64,000 bases of DNA from Vespula vulgaris (lineage: Eukaryota > Arthropoda > Insecta > Hymenoptera > Vespidae). Made by a program: the position numbers and the translations under genes. Below the pieces are notes generated by a model. It was not told the DNA's origin and did no database searches. It worked only from the letters and a program-made list of their open reading frames with translations. Every line of letters starts with the position of its first letter. The first letter of the stretch is position 1. Location of the stretch: contig NC_066592.1 in assembly GCF_905475345.1 (NCBI RefSeq), forward strand, positions 2,052,001 to 2,116,000, in the 5' to 3' direction. Positions 37,812 to 52,400 of this stretch are shown here, in pieces.

Positions 37812-39267
37812 ATCTGTCTATCTCTATCTCTTTTCTGATAACCAGGAAAAATTGATGGAAGTTTGACATTGGGCGGTATAGTGATGTTTATTCGTCATGG
37901 AGATCGAGGACCCTTGGCTCACATAAGAAATATAAGCGCAGTTAATTGCGCCGGCGACTTTAGTACACTTCCGGAATTAGAAAACGTTTATTCGAATTAT
38001 CTAGCTTTTCTACAAAACGTCTCGAGTTATTCCAGAACGGCATGGGCACAATTTTTAGGACCATTCCATGGATTCCCAATGTTACCGAGTAATTCCAAGG
38101 ACTGTAAGATCGGACAACTTACGACGCTCGGTATTGGACAATTGTTAAAAACCGGAATCATATTGAGAAATGCGTATTACCATAAGCTTAATTTAGGAAA
38201 CGGTACTATATCTAGCAAGGATGTTGTCGTTTACAGTACCAGATATAGAAGAACGGTACAGAGTGCCGTTGCATTGTTGTATGCGCTATTAGAAAATGAT
38301 ACCTTTCAAAATCTTGCTAAGATAACGTTACAGGAAAGTCAAAGTTACGCATTTTGTAACGTCGATTGTGTCTGTCCGGCTGCTGAACGATTTTTTAAAC
38401 AACACTTGAAGGTAATTCGTTTGTTTTATTTTTCATAGAATAATTGTTGTATCATATTATTGTTAGATTTAGCACGTATAAATAACAATGATATATCATA
38501 TCATAGATGTTTTGTATTTCTAGGAAATGTCAGATTATTTGAAATCTCATCCTGCAGTGACCGATCTGATAAGACAGGCATCTAGCGCGGTTTTCGAAAT
38601 TCCAGAACAAGCTCAATCCGTTGATCCAAATACTTTAAGAGACGCTATATTAACGTACGTGTGTCACGGTGCCTCTCTACCATGTGTAGATTTTGAAACG
38701 CAACGAATTTGCGTTAAAACCGAACACGTAACCGGTCTTTTCACGTATACCGAATGGGAAGCTAAACAACTTGCTAAGAGTAATAGTAGAAAAAAATATG
38801 GTTTACTTAGGGCATATGGACTGCTACGTAGTATAGTAACTTATATGCTTCGTATTATATCTGAAGCCAAACCAAAAATAGTTTTATACTCTGGTCACGA
38901 TAAAACATTAGAATATCTTGCCACAGCATTAGGTATAGTCTCCGATAAAGTAACCATACCGCATTATGCTTCCCGTTTTATTATCGAAGTATATAAGATT
39001 AACTCTAAAAATGAAGATCACGTTGCCAGTGATTTTTACTTTCGCGTATTGATTAACGGTAAAGATTTTACGCAAAAGATACCATTTTGTAGAAATGCCA
39101 ATTTTTATAGCGCCACGTACGTCGAACACGATGACACCAACAAAACAAAAAAAGATTCGAAACTCTGTCCGATCGAAACGATTATAAGACACTTACACGA
39201 TGATTATTTTGTACCTTTCAATGCAACTAATTTTAAAGATGCTTGCTCGGCCAGGAAACACGTATAG
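35566..39267 (+). CDS. PXYLP1: 2-phosphoxylose phosphatase 1 (histidine acid phosphatase family)
   Basis: Exons 35566-35656, 37473-37640, 37846-38411 and 38524-39267 (TAG) join in consistent phase (1, 1, 0) to give 522 residues, slightly longer than vertebrate PXYLP1. Residues about 13-30 form one hydrophobic signal-anchor (VILSVWIFLLVAG), as expected for a type II Golgi protein. The catalytic RHGxRxP motif is at 103-109 (RHGDRGP), and the distal HD pair of the branch-2 histidine phosphatases is at H400-D401 (YSGHDKT). The family enzyme removes the transient 2-phosphate from the linkage-region xylose, allowing glycosaminoglycan chains to elongate. Both catalytic motifs are intact. The start was chosen because the signal-anchor begins right after it. 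A secreted acid phosphatase is the less likely alternative. Confidence 0.9.
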
Positions 39268-40145
39268 TTTTAATTAAAAGGTAGATATATAATCGATGAA
39301 AGACCATTAATTGTTAAGTTTCATCTAATTATAATGTAATTGATTTATGTTAGGATGTCATTTTATTTATACTAATAATTCTTCACGTTCCAACTTTTTT
39401 TTTTTATATATATTTTATACAGTTCTTCCTTTTTAATTTTGCAATTTTTTATTTTTTAAACATTCCTTGATAAGTTTTTATATACCTGTAAATAATCTAT
39501 ATGAAATATTTAAAAAGAGCAATCAAGACAATGACTGTAGATAATTTAATTTTTAATATAACGTTATATATTAATATCGAAAAGAAAGTATTAGATGATA
39601 TTCTAATAAGACTTACACACATATTATTATTGCATTGCAAGATATAATAATTTTCATTGGAAACGAAAAAGGAGAAAAAAAAATGGAAAAAGAGAAAAAC
39701 CTACACAATCATTTGTTCGTAAGATCATGCAATGTCCAAGCACATAGAATGTAAAATAAAAAAAGGAACGTTGATATAAGATATCGTTCTAAATAGATTG
39801 AACACAACACACGAGAACATATTACAAACAAAGAAAAGCCTTAAATGCTTAGAATATATACATATATACATATACATATAAATATATATATATAGATATA
39901 TATATATATATATACACACATACTCTACATATAAATCTTGACACTGTAGAATTAGATATTAAAGATAATTAACGTGATCATATAGGTCATTAGCATATAT
40001 ATTTTATCACGTCCTATTGTATATATGTAAATGAATATCTCTAACAAGATTCTATTATAACTCTATACCGGAAAGTACATAATTTTATGTGTAATTATTG
40101 AATTATTTAAAGAGAATGTGTAATTGTTTATTACTTTAAGTATAG

Positions 40146-40188
<43 letters not shown>

Positions 40189-40847
40189 CACGTAATATAT
40201 ACCTACAATTAGTAGATAATAATAAATTGTTGATGATACATTGTTTCATTTGTAAAGGTATTTGCATTTGTAAAAGCACCTGTAGTACGTATCGAAACTT
40301 GAGAGTAAATATTGTTATATAAATTTACCATACTTTACATTAAGGACACAAGATAATGATTTGTTATACTTCGGTGGACCAGAACATTCCTGTAATAAAT
40401 CTTTGCGACACGTGCTTATTTGTGTGTATGTGTGCGCGCGCGCGTTTGTATTAATGTGTACGTGCATGTGAAACATCTTGAAAAAATTAATATACGTGCA
40501 TACACACATTTCTGAAACTGAATATAAAAAATCTGGTATTAAAAATTCATCAATTTTCTATAGCAATTTGGTGATATATATAATATACATATATATTACA
40601 CTTTTTATAGGCATTTGAGAAAAAAGCAAAAAAAAAAAAAAAGAAAGAAAATTATTGATATTAAAACGAAAAGTAATATTTATATTTCTTAGTAATTTTC
40701 TCTTTATAAGGGGAAAAAAAATATTATTCAGAGAAAAAAACCAAATATGGCGCAGTATTGTTTATTAGCAAAAATAAGAATTATTTGCAACATGGTTAAG
40801 TTTTTTATCAAGATGAAACTTTGCAAGACGCAAAAATCTCTATCGAA

Positions 40848-40913
<66 letters not shown>

Positions 40914-41667
40914 GGTAGTATTGTGTATCTTTCATTAATAGTTCTATATAAAATTCACTTGTTATACATTTTATTCACAATATAAAAAACTTCGTAGGGA
41001 GAGAGAGTTCATAAATAAATAGCAATCGTGTATTATAATATACAAGGCACAAGTTTGCACTTTCAGGAGACTTGTGGTATGTAAAACTACAAACAAATAT
41101 TATCCTACAAATTATATAGCTTTGGTAAAATGACACGATTAGAGATGAGCACAAGAAGAGTTAGAGAGATGTAAAAATTCTCCAGAAAAAAAAAAACAAA
41201 ACAAAAAAAAACGACTACAACTTTCTAGCTTTCTTTCTTTCTTTCTTTCTTCTGCGAAGTAAAATATGTTAATCCGTTTCTAAAACAATACGTCTAAGTA
41301 TTATGTTCGTTCACGTTAAAATTTATATACAGTCTCTTTCAATATATCGCTCGTTTAAAAATGAAAAGAAATATTTACTTGATGTTCTTATCAAAAACGA
41401 TTCGATTGCGATGTAACAAGGTATTATCTAATGAAACAACAAAATGTACACATGTCGGACGCGTATATAAGATAATTCACGCTATCTAGTAAAAAATAGC
41501 AATCTTATTATAATCCTAATCAATTTGTAGCGCGACATTTTCAAGATGATGATGATGATGCACTAAATTTCAAATCACAGTCACGAACTCTATATCGTGT
41601 ATGTGCTTTTATATAAAAAACACAGTGTACCAGTTGATCCTCTAATACACACTAAAAATATATAATA
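39268..41667. other. Convergent 3' flanks of PXYLP1 and the AKAP9-like gene
   Basis: AT-rich 3' UTR/intergenic DNA between tail-to-tail genes. A polyadenylation hexamer AATAAA lies at 40221-40226 on the plus strand. AATAAA on the minus strand (TTTATT, 40970-40975) is a candidate for the other gene. TA microsatellites are at about 40148-40184 and 40850-40909, and a GCGCGC-containing GT patch at 40428-40470. No further gene seen. Confidence 0.6.
40850..40909. repeat. (TA)n microsatellite
   Basis: Nearly 30 uninterrupted TA units, one of the longest TA runs in the window. Confidence 0.95.
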
Positions 41668-44600
41668 CTATTCGGATGATATATCATCGACAGCTCCCGG
41701 CTCAACCACGGCTAATCCAAGTGTTTGCTGAATGTTTTTTAATCGTTGATAATATTGTTCAAGGTCAAAACCGCTACCAGGGTCTTTCCTAAAAAAAAAA
41801 AATAAAAAAATAAAAAAATAAAAATAAAAGAAAAAAATCAAAACAAAGTATAAAAACAAAAAAGTCAAGAATCAAAAAAAAAAAGAGAGAAAAAAAATTA
41901 AAAAAAAAAAAAAAATCAAAAAAAGTATCAAAAAAATTTTCAAGAAAGAAACAATGAAAGTTTCATACGAAAAATCATAGAATATTAATTAATAATAACG
42001 ATACATACTCGAATATTGATTTCTCTCTTATCGGTGGTGAATGATTTAAAGTTGGAAATCGAATAGGAGGGACAAATGATTGATTTTGATTTCCTAAGAG
42101 CATGTTAGCACCTATACGTCTACCCGTACGCCATCGTACAATTAGCCACTTCATTCGATGTATACTAATGATTACAAGAACAGCACTTTTAAAACGAAAG
42201 ATGGCCCTTTTACGTTGATGATCCCTTTTAATATATAATCGTTCCTTCCGTGTTAATTGAGCAAGTATGGCAAATGTATTTTCTTCGGAGATTTCATAAC
42301 TTCCAATAACGCAAAGCAAATAACGTTTTTGATATATCAACGATTTCCACTTGCTATTGGCTCTAAGATATTTACCGTAAATATGTTCCGCCTGTATATA
42401 ACATATCACATAAATATAAATCATTGTATGAAAGAGGAAGCATGTGAAAATACGAATATATAATAATATCTACTTTATCAACGTTCTCCAATTGACCTGC
42501 ATTCGCAGACGGAAAATGTTTATTTTGTTGCAATTGTGTTTGGAGCTCTTTTATTTGCTGTTTGAGTTGGTCCTTATCGTGTTTAACTTTGACCAATTTA
42601 AAATGAAGTGTGTCTTTCTCGGTGGAATATTTTTCATTTGCATCCGTTAATTCCTGTGGAATGAAAAGGAAAAATGAAAAAAAAAAGAATAGAAAAAGAA
42701 GAAGAAAAAAAAGAAAAAGAAAGATTGAAGTAACCAACGTTAACAAAAATGTGACAATGGATTTATAAAACATTTACTATTGAAAGAAACTTTTACCTTA
42801 ATCCTGTTCATATATTTAGCAGGATCGTTATTTTCCTTGGTAGATCTATTATCTAATTCTTTCGTAAGATCTACCATTTTCTTAACATAAGTTTTTAACT
42901 TTTGTTGCAATTCAAATGCCAGCTCTCTTTGTTTCCTTTCTTCTTCTTTGGATAAACTCAATTTTTCTATTAATTCGGCTTCCTTTATTTTAAAACTGTC
43001 CAACTTTTGTTGCAATTTTGATTCGCGTTCTCCAGATTCCTTTAATTCTTGTTTCGATTGTTTCATATCAGCTTCCAAATCTATTATAACTTCTTTCGCA
43101 TTTTCAAGTCCTCTTCTTAATCCTTTAAGCTCGTAATGTTCGCTAGCTCTTTTATCTTGTCTTTTTGCTTCTGCATCGGACATCGTTTTAATCCTTTTTT
43201 GTAACCATTCGCATTCATCTTCTTTTGCCTTTAATTCTTCTTTGATTCTTCTAAGATCGGTTTCCAGTTGTTCTTTAATACCTTCGACTAATACCAAATT
43301 ACTCACTAAACTCTCTTTCTCTTCGACAACTACTTCCAATTGTTTTTCATAACGATTTCTTTCCGTTTCGATTTTCTTCAAAATATCTCGTAGTTCTGAG
43401 TTATTTCTCTGTTCCTTTTCATACTCCTCGACCAACGCTATGTACTTCATTTGCTCGGTTTTTAAAAGATCTATCAAACCAGGCAATTGATCTATCTTTT
43501 GAGACTCAATATGTTCTCTCATAGAACTCAATCGTATTTCCAAATTTTTATGTTCTTGGCGCATCGAGGATATCTCGTTTCTTAATTTTTCTTCGATGAC
43601 GAGCGACGACTTTAACTTCCCTTGCAAACACTATATCATTGTATCAAAAGAAAAATATATAAATTTCATTTCATACATTTTACAAATGTTTTCAAATAAA
43701 AACGTCAAAGATAGTGAAAAGAATTATCAATTAAGTTGAAATTAAAGTCGAATTAAAAGAAAAGTACCTCGATAAGTTCGTTATTTTGGACATGAGCCGA
43801 CTGCATTAATTTTTGACTTTTTTCCATTTGTAATTTTAAAGAACGTACTAAATTTCTTTCTCCTGAAAGTTCCTTGTCAAGTTCCATTATTTTCTTTGAT
43901 TCCTGAGATAAATCTGACCTGATGGAGAACGAATATTTGTTAATTGAAATGCATCTCTCTCTCTTTCTTTCTTTCTTTCTTAAGAATATCATTAATAAAA
44001 AGTAAATTATTCTCTTACTTTATTTGGAAGATGCGATTTTCATACTCCGCTACCTGACACTTAAGCATTTCCTTTTCAATTTCCAACTCATCCTTTAATT
44101 TCAATAATTCTTCATTAACCTTATCCGCCTGTTTCAATCGTAATTTAAGTTCCCCACATTTTCGTACCAATATTTCATATTGATTCTCATCAGTTCTCTT
44201 TTTGTAAGGAGAAGAGCATTGTGAAACAGATTCTCTTTCTCTTCCTTGCAATATCATTTCTTCTTGATCGCTATCAATGGCATTCATAATTTGTTTATCC
44301 AAACGAGCTGATAAATTAAGTTCTCTTTGTACCATATCTTCGATGTCAGTATCGTCCTGCGATCGACCTAGATAAAAAAAGAAATATATATACATATATA
44401 TAAACAGGTCAAAATAATATAGTATCAATTATTTCAAAATTGATACAATTATTGGCTATATAATATAAAAAACTTACGTGCAGAATATTCTCTTAAAACT
44501 TCAAGTTCTTTACTCAATCTTTCAATCGTATCTCTCAATTCTGCATTGATTTTATATTCCTCTTTGAGTTTTTTCCTTAACTCCACTACATTACCAGATT

Positions 44601-47600
44601 CCTTCATTTTACTTTGGATAGTTTCTAAAGCTCTGTGTAAACTTCTACTGTCATCGCTCATCTGCCTTATAACTTTATCTTTTTCTTTCAAATATTCTTG
44701 AAGATGATGTATCTCCTGATCTTTACAATCAGATGGCGAGGATGTACCCGAAAAACTACTACGCCTTGCCATTTCTTCTAATCTTCTAATAATCTGATCT
44801 CTATTGTTTAATCCATCCGTCAATCTTTGGATTTCACTTTGACAGTCTATAAGTTCCCGTTCACATTGATCCCATTTTTTCTTATATTCGTATAATTGTT
44901 TATTCTCATTTTCAATCTCAATGTTTCTAGTTTGAATAGTTTCGATAGTGATTTCCTTTTCTGATAAAACATCTTGAAGGGTTTGTAATTCGCGCACTTT
45001 CTCTTGAACCAATATAACATATTTTTGCATAATTTCATCGTTCTTATTTTGCATGGTCTCCTTTAATTTAGAATTTTCGCTATTCAATTCTATCATGATT
45101 TTTTCATTCGTTTGCATTTTATCCTTCATATCCTGCAACTCGTTTTTCTTTAACTTCAATGTATTTTCCACTTGCAATAAATCCTTTCTTATCTTGTTTT
45201 CAGACGCTTGAATCAATTCGTATTGATTCTTATAAAAGTTCTTATCGCGTGTTTGAGTTTCACAAGTCTCTTTCAACTCTAATTGCAATTCGTCAAATTG
45301 CTTACGTAAAGTCAATAGTTCACTTTCACGTTTCTCCAACATCGTTGTCTTGTTGTTCAATTCTTCCTTTATCTCGTGTAATTCTTTTTCTAAATGTTGA
45401 ACTTGTAATTGCATAGTTTCATTGTCAAACTCTCGAATGTGAGTAGCAGACGTTCGATAAGATTTGAGACTATCCTGAGAACTATCATTGTTTATTCTTT
45501 TATTACCCGTACAGAATACATTGTTACCTGAAATTTCTTTTATTACAGGACTACGTATAGCTTGTTTTGTTTCGATAGACGGTTTGTTTGTGTCACTTGC
45601 ATTTCCAACCATGTCTTGCGAAGACATTTTTGATTCTGTCTCGTTATGAGGTAAATCAATGTCGTCGACAGACACATGTAGATTCTGATTGTACGTACTT
45701 TGAGAATGTGAGCCTAAGTCTAACGGAGGTACCTGCATACTTATTTTGTTAGTTTCTAACAAAGGAATGACAGATGCATCCAATGCATCTTTCGACGATG
45801 GAGAAGTCGATGATACTTTAAAACTAGAAATATTATGAGGTATAGTCTGTACTAAACTTTGACCACATCTAATGGCTTCAGAGACATCTTCGCACTCCGA
45901 ATGAATAGAAAGTATGTCGCTTAGAGTACGAGCACTATTTTTTGGTTCAACATGTTTCGCTAATTCTCTAAGCTGTGCTTCGTCCAATGCTACGGACGAA
46001 TAGATTTCTAATTGTTTCTCTTTTTTAACCAATTGTTCCTTAAGATGATCTATTTCTTCATTTTTATCAGCCAACATAGAATCTATTAATTGAGGTAACT
46101 CCAATTGAGCTTGTTCTTGAATGCCAACTTTCGACTGAAATAAAACATTATTATATTTATATGATAAATGTGATAAAAAAGAATTTGACTTTTAAAAATC
46201 TTGATATTATATTAAAATCACCTGCAGATTCATTTTCTCGTCTTCTAAAACGGTTAAACGATCTTTCAGTTTCTGAATCGTCATACTCTCTAATTGAACG
46301 ACGTTTGCAATTTCTGCTTCTTTCTCTAATAGTAACTGATTGGATCTCTGCAGCTGATCCTTCATATCATTTAACTAAAAAATAATCGTTATAAATAAAA
46401 TTCCAATAATCTTTTACTTCGCAGTGATAAAGATGATATGATATTATTGAATACCTCTAATTCCTTATCAGAAATAGCTTGCTCCAATGCTTGGATCTTG
46501 GTGTTGGCTTCGTGCAATTCAAGTTCTAATCTTGACGTTGCTTGTCTTTGAGCAAACGGAGCACTTTGTTTCTGTTGTTCTAAACGACCACGCATTGCTT
46601 CCATTTGATACAATTGTTCGGATGCCGTTTGTTGTAATATTTCTTGCTCTGCTTGTAATTCCTCATTTTGATTTTTGAGCCCTGATAATTCCATCTCCAA
46701 ATCCTTGATCTTTTTAAAAGCAGCTTCCTCAACTCTGGCATGTTTCAAGATTTTCTCCTTGAGTTTAAGTATTTCGTCAAGAGGTAGAATTAGTGGAGCT
46801 GTAGGATCATCTGGCGTAGGACATCTAGTGGCATCAATTTGTTCTCTGATAGAAACATCTTCGCTTGGCTGACTTTGACTAATACTTAAAGTAGAATCAG
46901 AAATATGTAAGGATTCCAAATTTTTAATTCTTTTGTCCAACTGAACTTGTAAATCTCGAAGTTCGACTTTCATCTGTTTCAAAGTAGAAGAATTAGCATC
47001 AAAGTGTTCAGAGCTTAACTTATGTTTCCTTAATTCTTCCTATAAAAACAAATATTATTTATCTAATATCGATACTAATTGAACATTTTTTTCTTAATCG
47101 ACACAAATTTATAAAAGTTAATACTCACTTGTAAATGAGTAATATGTTCATTTATTTGTCTACTAGTTTCGCCCATCTTTATGGAATCTAACTCCTGTAC
47201 AAGATCCTGTTGATTTTTTGTCTGAGCAGTAATTATTGCTTCCAATTGTGTAATCTGAAGTTGCAATGATTCTTCTCTTTCGATCTTTCCCTGCAATTGT
47301 TGCTCCAAATCATGTACAATGTCTCTTAAAACCCAAATTTTGTCAACTGCAGCTTTCAATTCACTTTCTGTCTCAGATTTTTTAGCTTCCGTATCTGACA
47401 TCATAGAGGACATTTCTCTCATCTGCGATTCGAGAGCTTCCACCTAAATAGTACGTAAGCTTTAATTTATTAATCATCCAAATACTTTAAATTTTAACAA
47501 AACCATAGCAGCAAATTATTACAACATTGCAAAAAAGCACTTCCCAATATATAAAGCAAACAAAAATAACATAAGCACAACACCACTTATAATTCTATAA

Positions 47601-49418
47601 AAATAATCATTTTAAAACAACCATATTTTTTTATTTTAATTATTTTGATCTCATTTTTACTGCGTTATTACAAACACATGTATAAAAAATTGTTTGTATT
47701 AAATCGTTAAAAAATATATTTCGAAGATTTAATTATTGAAGAATAATATAATTAATATAGAAGCTAAACGCATTTATATTTTTATCATAATATTATCTGA
47801 TTTAGAATAAGTACGGTTAACACTCACTGTTTTGGCGATGTCGATTACTTGAAGCACAGGTATTTCTGTCGACGATTCGGGTGATAGTGAATTCTGCATT
47901 GTGCAACAAACAGAAAACCAAAACCAGAGTGCAGAAAAATCGGTGTTAATAAAATTAGTATTAATGCATATTGCAAGCAACCTCATCACCATAATATGAA
48001 TAATGACATTAGTTGTAGTAAAAAAGCAATTAATCTTCATTATACTGGAGAGTATAATTTTTTTAATAAAATATTACCAACCCAGTTTTTTATCAGGACA
48101 TATTTTAATCATTATAATATATAAATTATGTATCAAGTAATTTTTCATTTGACCATATAGCGAAATGAATTATATTTATATATGAATTTGATGGTATTAA
48201 AAAAACTTATCTTTATTAATAAAAAAAATTATTAAAAATTATAATCACTGATTACTACTTGTGAAGCATAACGATAAAGAAATAGAACAAAAATTTGAAT
48301 AAAGTAAAATCTTTAAAATCATTACTTCTCTAGATGTTACAAACTTTGCATTGCAAATATTATATTGACAATTATTTAAAAAATCTGTGCAATACAATAC
48401 ATAAATTAATGTATTTGAAATACACGAAAAAAGTATGTGCTACATTAAAAATTAATGCATGCAATACTGATTTTTATTTGATTTTTTTTTTTTTGGACAC
48501 CATAAAAAAAATATTGAACTGTTAATTCAATTTATATTAATAACCAGGAATGAAAATTTTATTTTTAAAGAAATTTTACCTCAGAAGTTATGCGTTGATC
48601 TCTTTCTTTTTCACGTTCTCGTTCTTTCAATTGCTCTTGCAAATGATTTATTTGTTTGGCAGACTCATCTCGTTCAGCCTCGCGTTCTGCTGCTTGTTCT
48701 TCCAAGAATGTACGTGTTGCTCTTAATTGTTTGTCCGCTGCTTCGATCTAAACGATTATATTAATTATAAATATTGTTGAATACATTTATACATAAATAT
48801 ACAATTTATTTAAGATATAATAATTGTCTTATTAGAATAGAGATTAATCAATTAAAAAAAAAAATCGACATAGAATTTTATTATCTAAGCATGATTATAG
48901 TGTTACTATTTTTACAAGCTGTAACACTTAATACATTTATTAAATTTAAAAACAAAAATATAAAATATATATACTCTACAAAGAAAAAATAACACATTTA
49001 ACAATTATTAGTGTACCAACCATAATTTTATATAATCTAGATTTTTTGAAAAATTAATAAAAGGGAAATTATACAGAATACATTCACTTATAATTTTCAT
49101 GCAGTAAAAAAATATCATGCACTATGAACATACTGCATTGAATGCATTCAAAAAAATATTAGATGAAATAAATATGAATCTAAATACAATTAAATGAAAC
49201 TTTATTGTCCTAAAAGTTACCTTTCAATGCGTTGTACCGAAATATATAAAAAAAAATTTATTTTGCATGCATATCAGAGATCCAAGCTTGTCATTAAATA
49301 TTAATATTTTTTTTTAATAAATTTGTATTTATATCGCGTAAATAATAAATTAATGTGTTATTACACATTTTTAGAAATAATATCAACAGAGATAATTATA
49401 TTGCTGCAGAAAATTAAT

Positions 49419-49463
<45 letters not shown>

Positions 49464-52400
49464 CAAATAATTTACTACTAATTTTGTAATAATATTAGTT
49501 GTTCTGTAATTTACCTTTCCACAGCAAACCCTGTGAATGTATGAAGGAGAAGTAGTTTCTAAAGGCACCTGCTGGCAAGACAACGGAACGCCAATCAATT
49601 TTTTAAGAACTGTTCTTCAATCTGTTTCACGTTTACATTATACTACAAATATATTCGCGAAAAAGCTATCCATAAAAAATATATTGTTAATAATGAAATG
49701 TTAATTCTTTAAAGATGAAAACTAGTAGATATTTTTTGATTGATTATTGATATAATTTAAAAAACTCTCTGATTATTTCATGTTGTACCAATGAACAATA
49801 TAACTACAGACAAACCTGGAAACATAATAGTACTGAAAAGCAGATTCATTTGAATTTATTATAAAGACTGTATTTCAAATGTGCATGCCAAATTATAAAA
49901 ACTAATTTTTTTTTTCCCCACCCAAACAACTTCAGTTGCTTACCTCGTTAAAAAAAATATTTTATACTCATAAATACAATGATATCCTAAGATTCGTAGA
50001 TGCAACATATAAAAAAAAAAAACTATTATAAAAAAGACTACCAATACAATGATGCACCATGAATTCCTTATATGTAGCATAACAAAAGTCTAAATAAAAT
50101 AAAAATACATGCAAGTGATATCATACAAACCTAAAAATCATAAAGCAACTTACCTGTTGTTGTAAATCTTCTTTTTCTTTTCTTGCATCTTCCATTAATT
50201 TGTCACTTTGAGTACACAATTCTTCTATCAATTGCAATAAATATGAACCCTCACCACCACCATTGGACAATACATGTCTTGCTAAAAAAGATTTTATACA
50301 TTTTATACTTCTATCCGCACAATGAAAATATTTACAATTTAATATCTATTAATACAAATAAAATTGGTTGATACCTTTTTCTTGTAATTGTGAAAAATCT
50401 TGAAGAGTAATATCATTTCTAGTCTCGTCGTGTTCGCCATAACCTTCGGTAATAATTTCCTTTTTGTTTTCAGCATTAATCAATTTCCTTTGCAGCTCAA
50501 TAATATTCATTTTCAATTGTTCTGATTCTTCTTGGTAATTCAATAATAAACCTTCCGTATGATTTAATTTTGTAGTCAGTTCTTCGATAATATTTTTCTT
50601 CCACATATCGTTTGAAGATATATCTAATTTTTCGTCAGGTGAAAGTGGAATATTAAATATTTCTGCACTCTCTGTTCTTAGTCTACGTAAGCTGTTATTT
50701 AATTCAGACCGTAATTTTTCTATTACATCTTCATTGTGAACAAGTATACCCCTTAATGTCTCATTATCACTATTTATAATTGATATAATTTCATCAGATT
50801 GTGGAGCAAAATGAACCTTCTTAACTTTTACTTCTGAGGAATTTGGATGAACTTTAGTTGCATTTTCATTCTTTGCTTCAGATATTTTGGAATGATCAAT
50901 TCCTGTACCCGAAATATCTTCTTCTAAATTTAATGAAGGTATTTGTCTTTTTAAAACTTCATTGATGAGGGTATTATTGACTTCTTCTTCGCAAACAGCA
51001 AAATATCTTATCAATTCTCCAATTAAATTTTTAAGAGTCAAACACATCTTATGTAAATGATCCCTGTTTTAAAAAAAAAATTATAAATATATTGTAAATA
51101 AAAGATATTATTTTTATACAATTTGTATGTTGTATATCTTGTAAAAATATTGATATTATGATACCTTTCTTTAACTCCAATTTTCAAGGAAACTACAGAA
51201 TTATCAATATCAATTTCCTTTTCAACACCTTCAGACATCTCTCCTACTTTAATCTTATGAATTTCTTCTTTATGATTTTCGATTAACTGAGCTAAATTAA
51301 GAGAGTATTGTTCTTTTAAACGAAGCACCTCAACAGCATGATTTTCTTTCAATTCTTGTATTTGTTGCTTAGCGTTATTAGTTAATTTATCTCGTAATAT
51401 TATTAATTCGGATGGCCAATTATCTTCTCCGTCGTTTTCAACTAATAAAAGTGCCTGTACAATGATATAAAATATAAAAATGTGTTCAAATTAATTATTC
51501 CAAACAATTTCATTATAGACGTGAATGAACATATGTATAAACGAGATATGAAATATTTGCAGGTGGCTTGAGGCTACCTGAATTTGTTCCTGAAGAGCGT
51601 TGACAATGTCAAGTTTAGCTAATGCCACCTGTTCTTCTAACTGATGATTGTAGGCAGCTTGCAACTTGGATAGTTCACCATTTTCCAGTGTTCTTGTATC
51701 AAACTCCGTTTGACAACACTGCATGCGCAAACATGCCACGTGATGTTAGTTACACAAAAAACTTTGTTTTAGTTTTAATATATTAACTTAGTTATTATTA
51801 TTATTACTATTATTATAGATCTTATTAATAATGAAAATTAAAGAAAAAACACAATCATGAATAAAACATACATAATAATGCATGCACATATATATACAAA
51901 TTGCAGACTGGAAAAGTCTTGAAGCCAATTATTTTTTTCACAACATGTAATGACTTTCATATTGAACAAACATTTATATAATTAGTTTTTATTAATAAAT
52001 AAATATATATATATATATATATAAATTATCATTTCCGTGCAATTATGGACATAACATCGCTTTAAAACAACACAATACATTATCAAAATATTCAATGGAA
52101 AAAAAAATAAAAAAAATAAAAAAAAAATAAAAATCATGTATAAAAAAATATTGATAAGTTACCTGTTCGATTGGTTTTGTTAAAAATGAAGGGCCGACAT
52201 CCACTTTTGTATTCTTCAATTGACTTTTATGTATTTCCTTTTGATCTTCTAATAATTTTTCATAATATAATTTCATATTTTGTATTTCCACATTTTTCTT
52301 ATCCAATTGTTGTTTCAATGTCTTCATACTTGTTTCATGTTCTGTTTCTACCTGAGACAAATCCTCATTAGAAATTTTATGTTTTGTTTCTTTAGTGACA

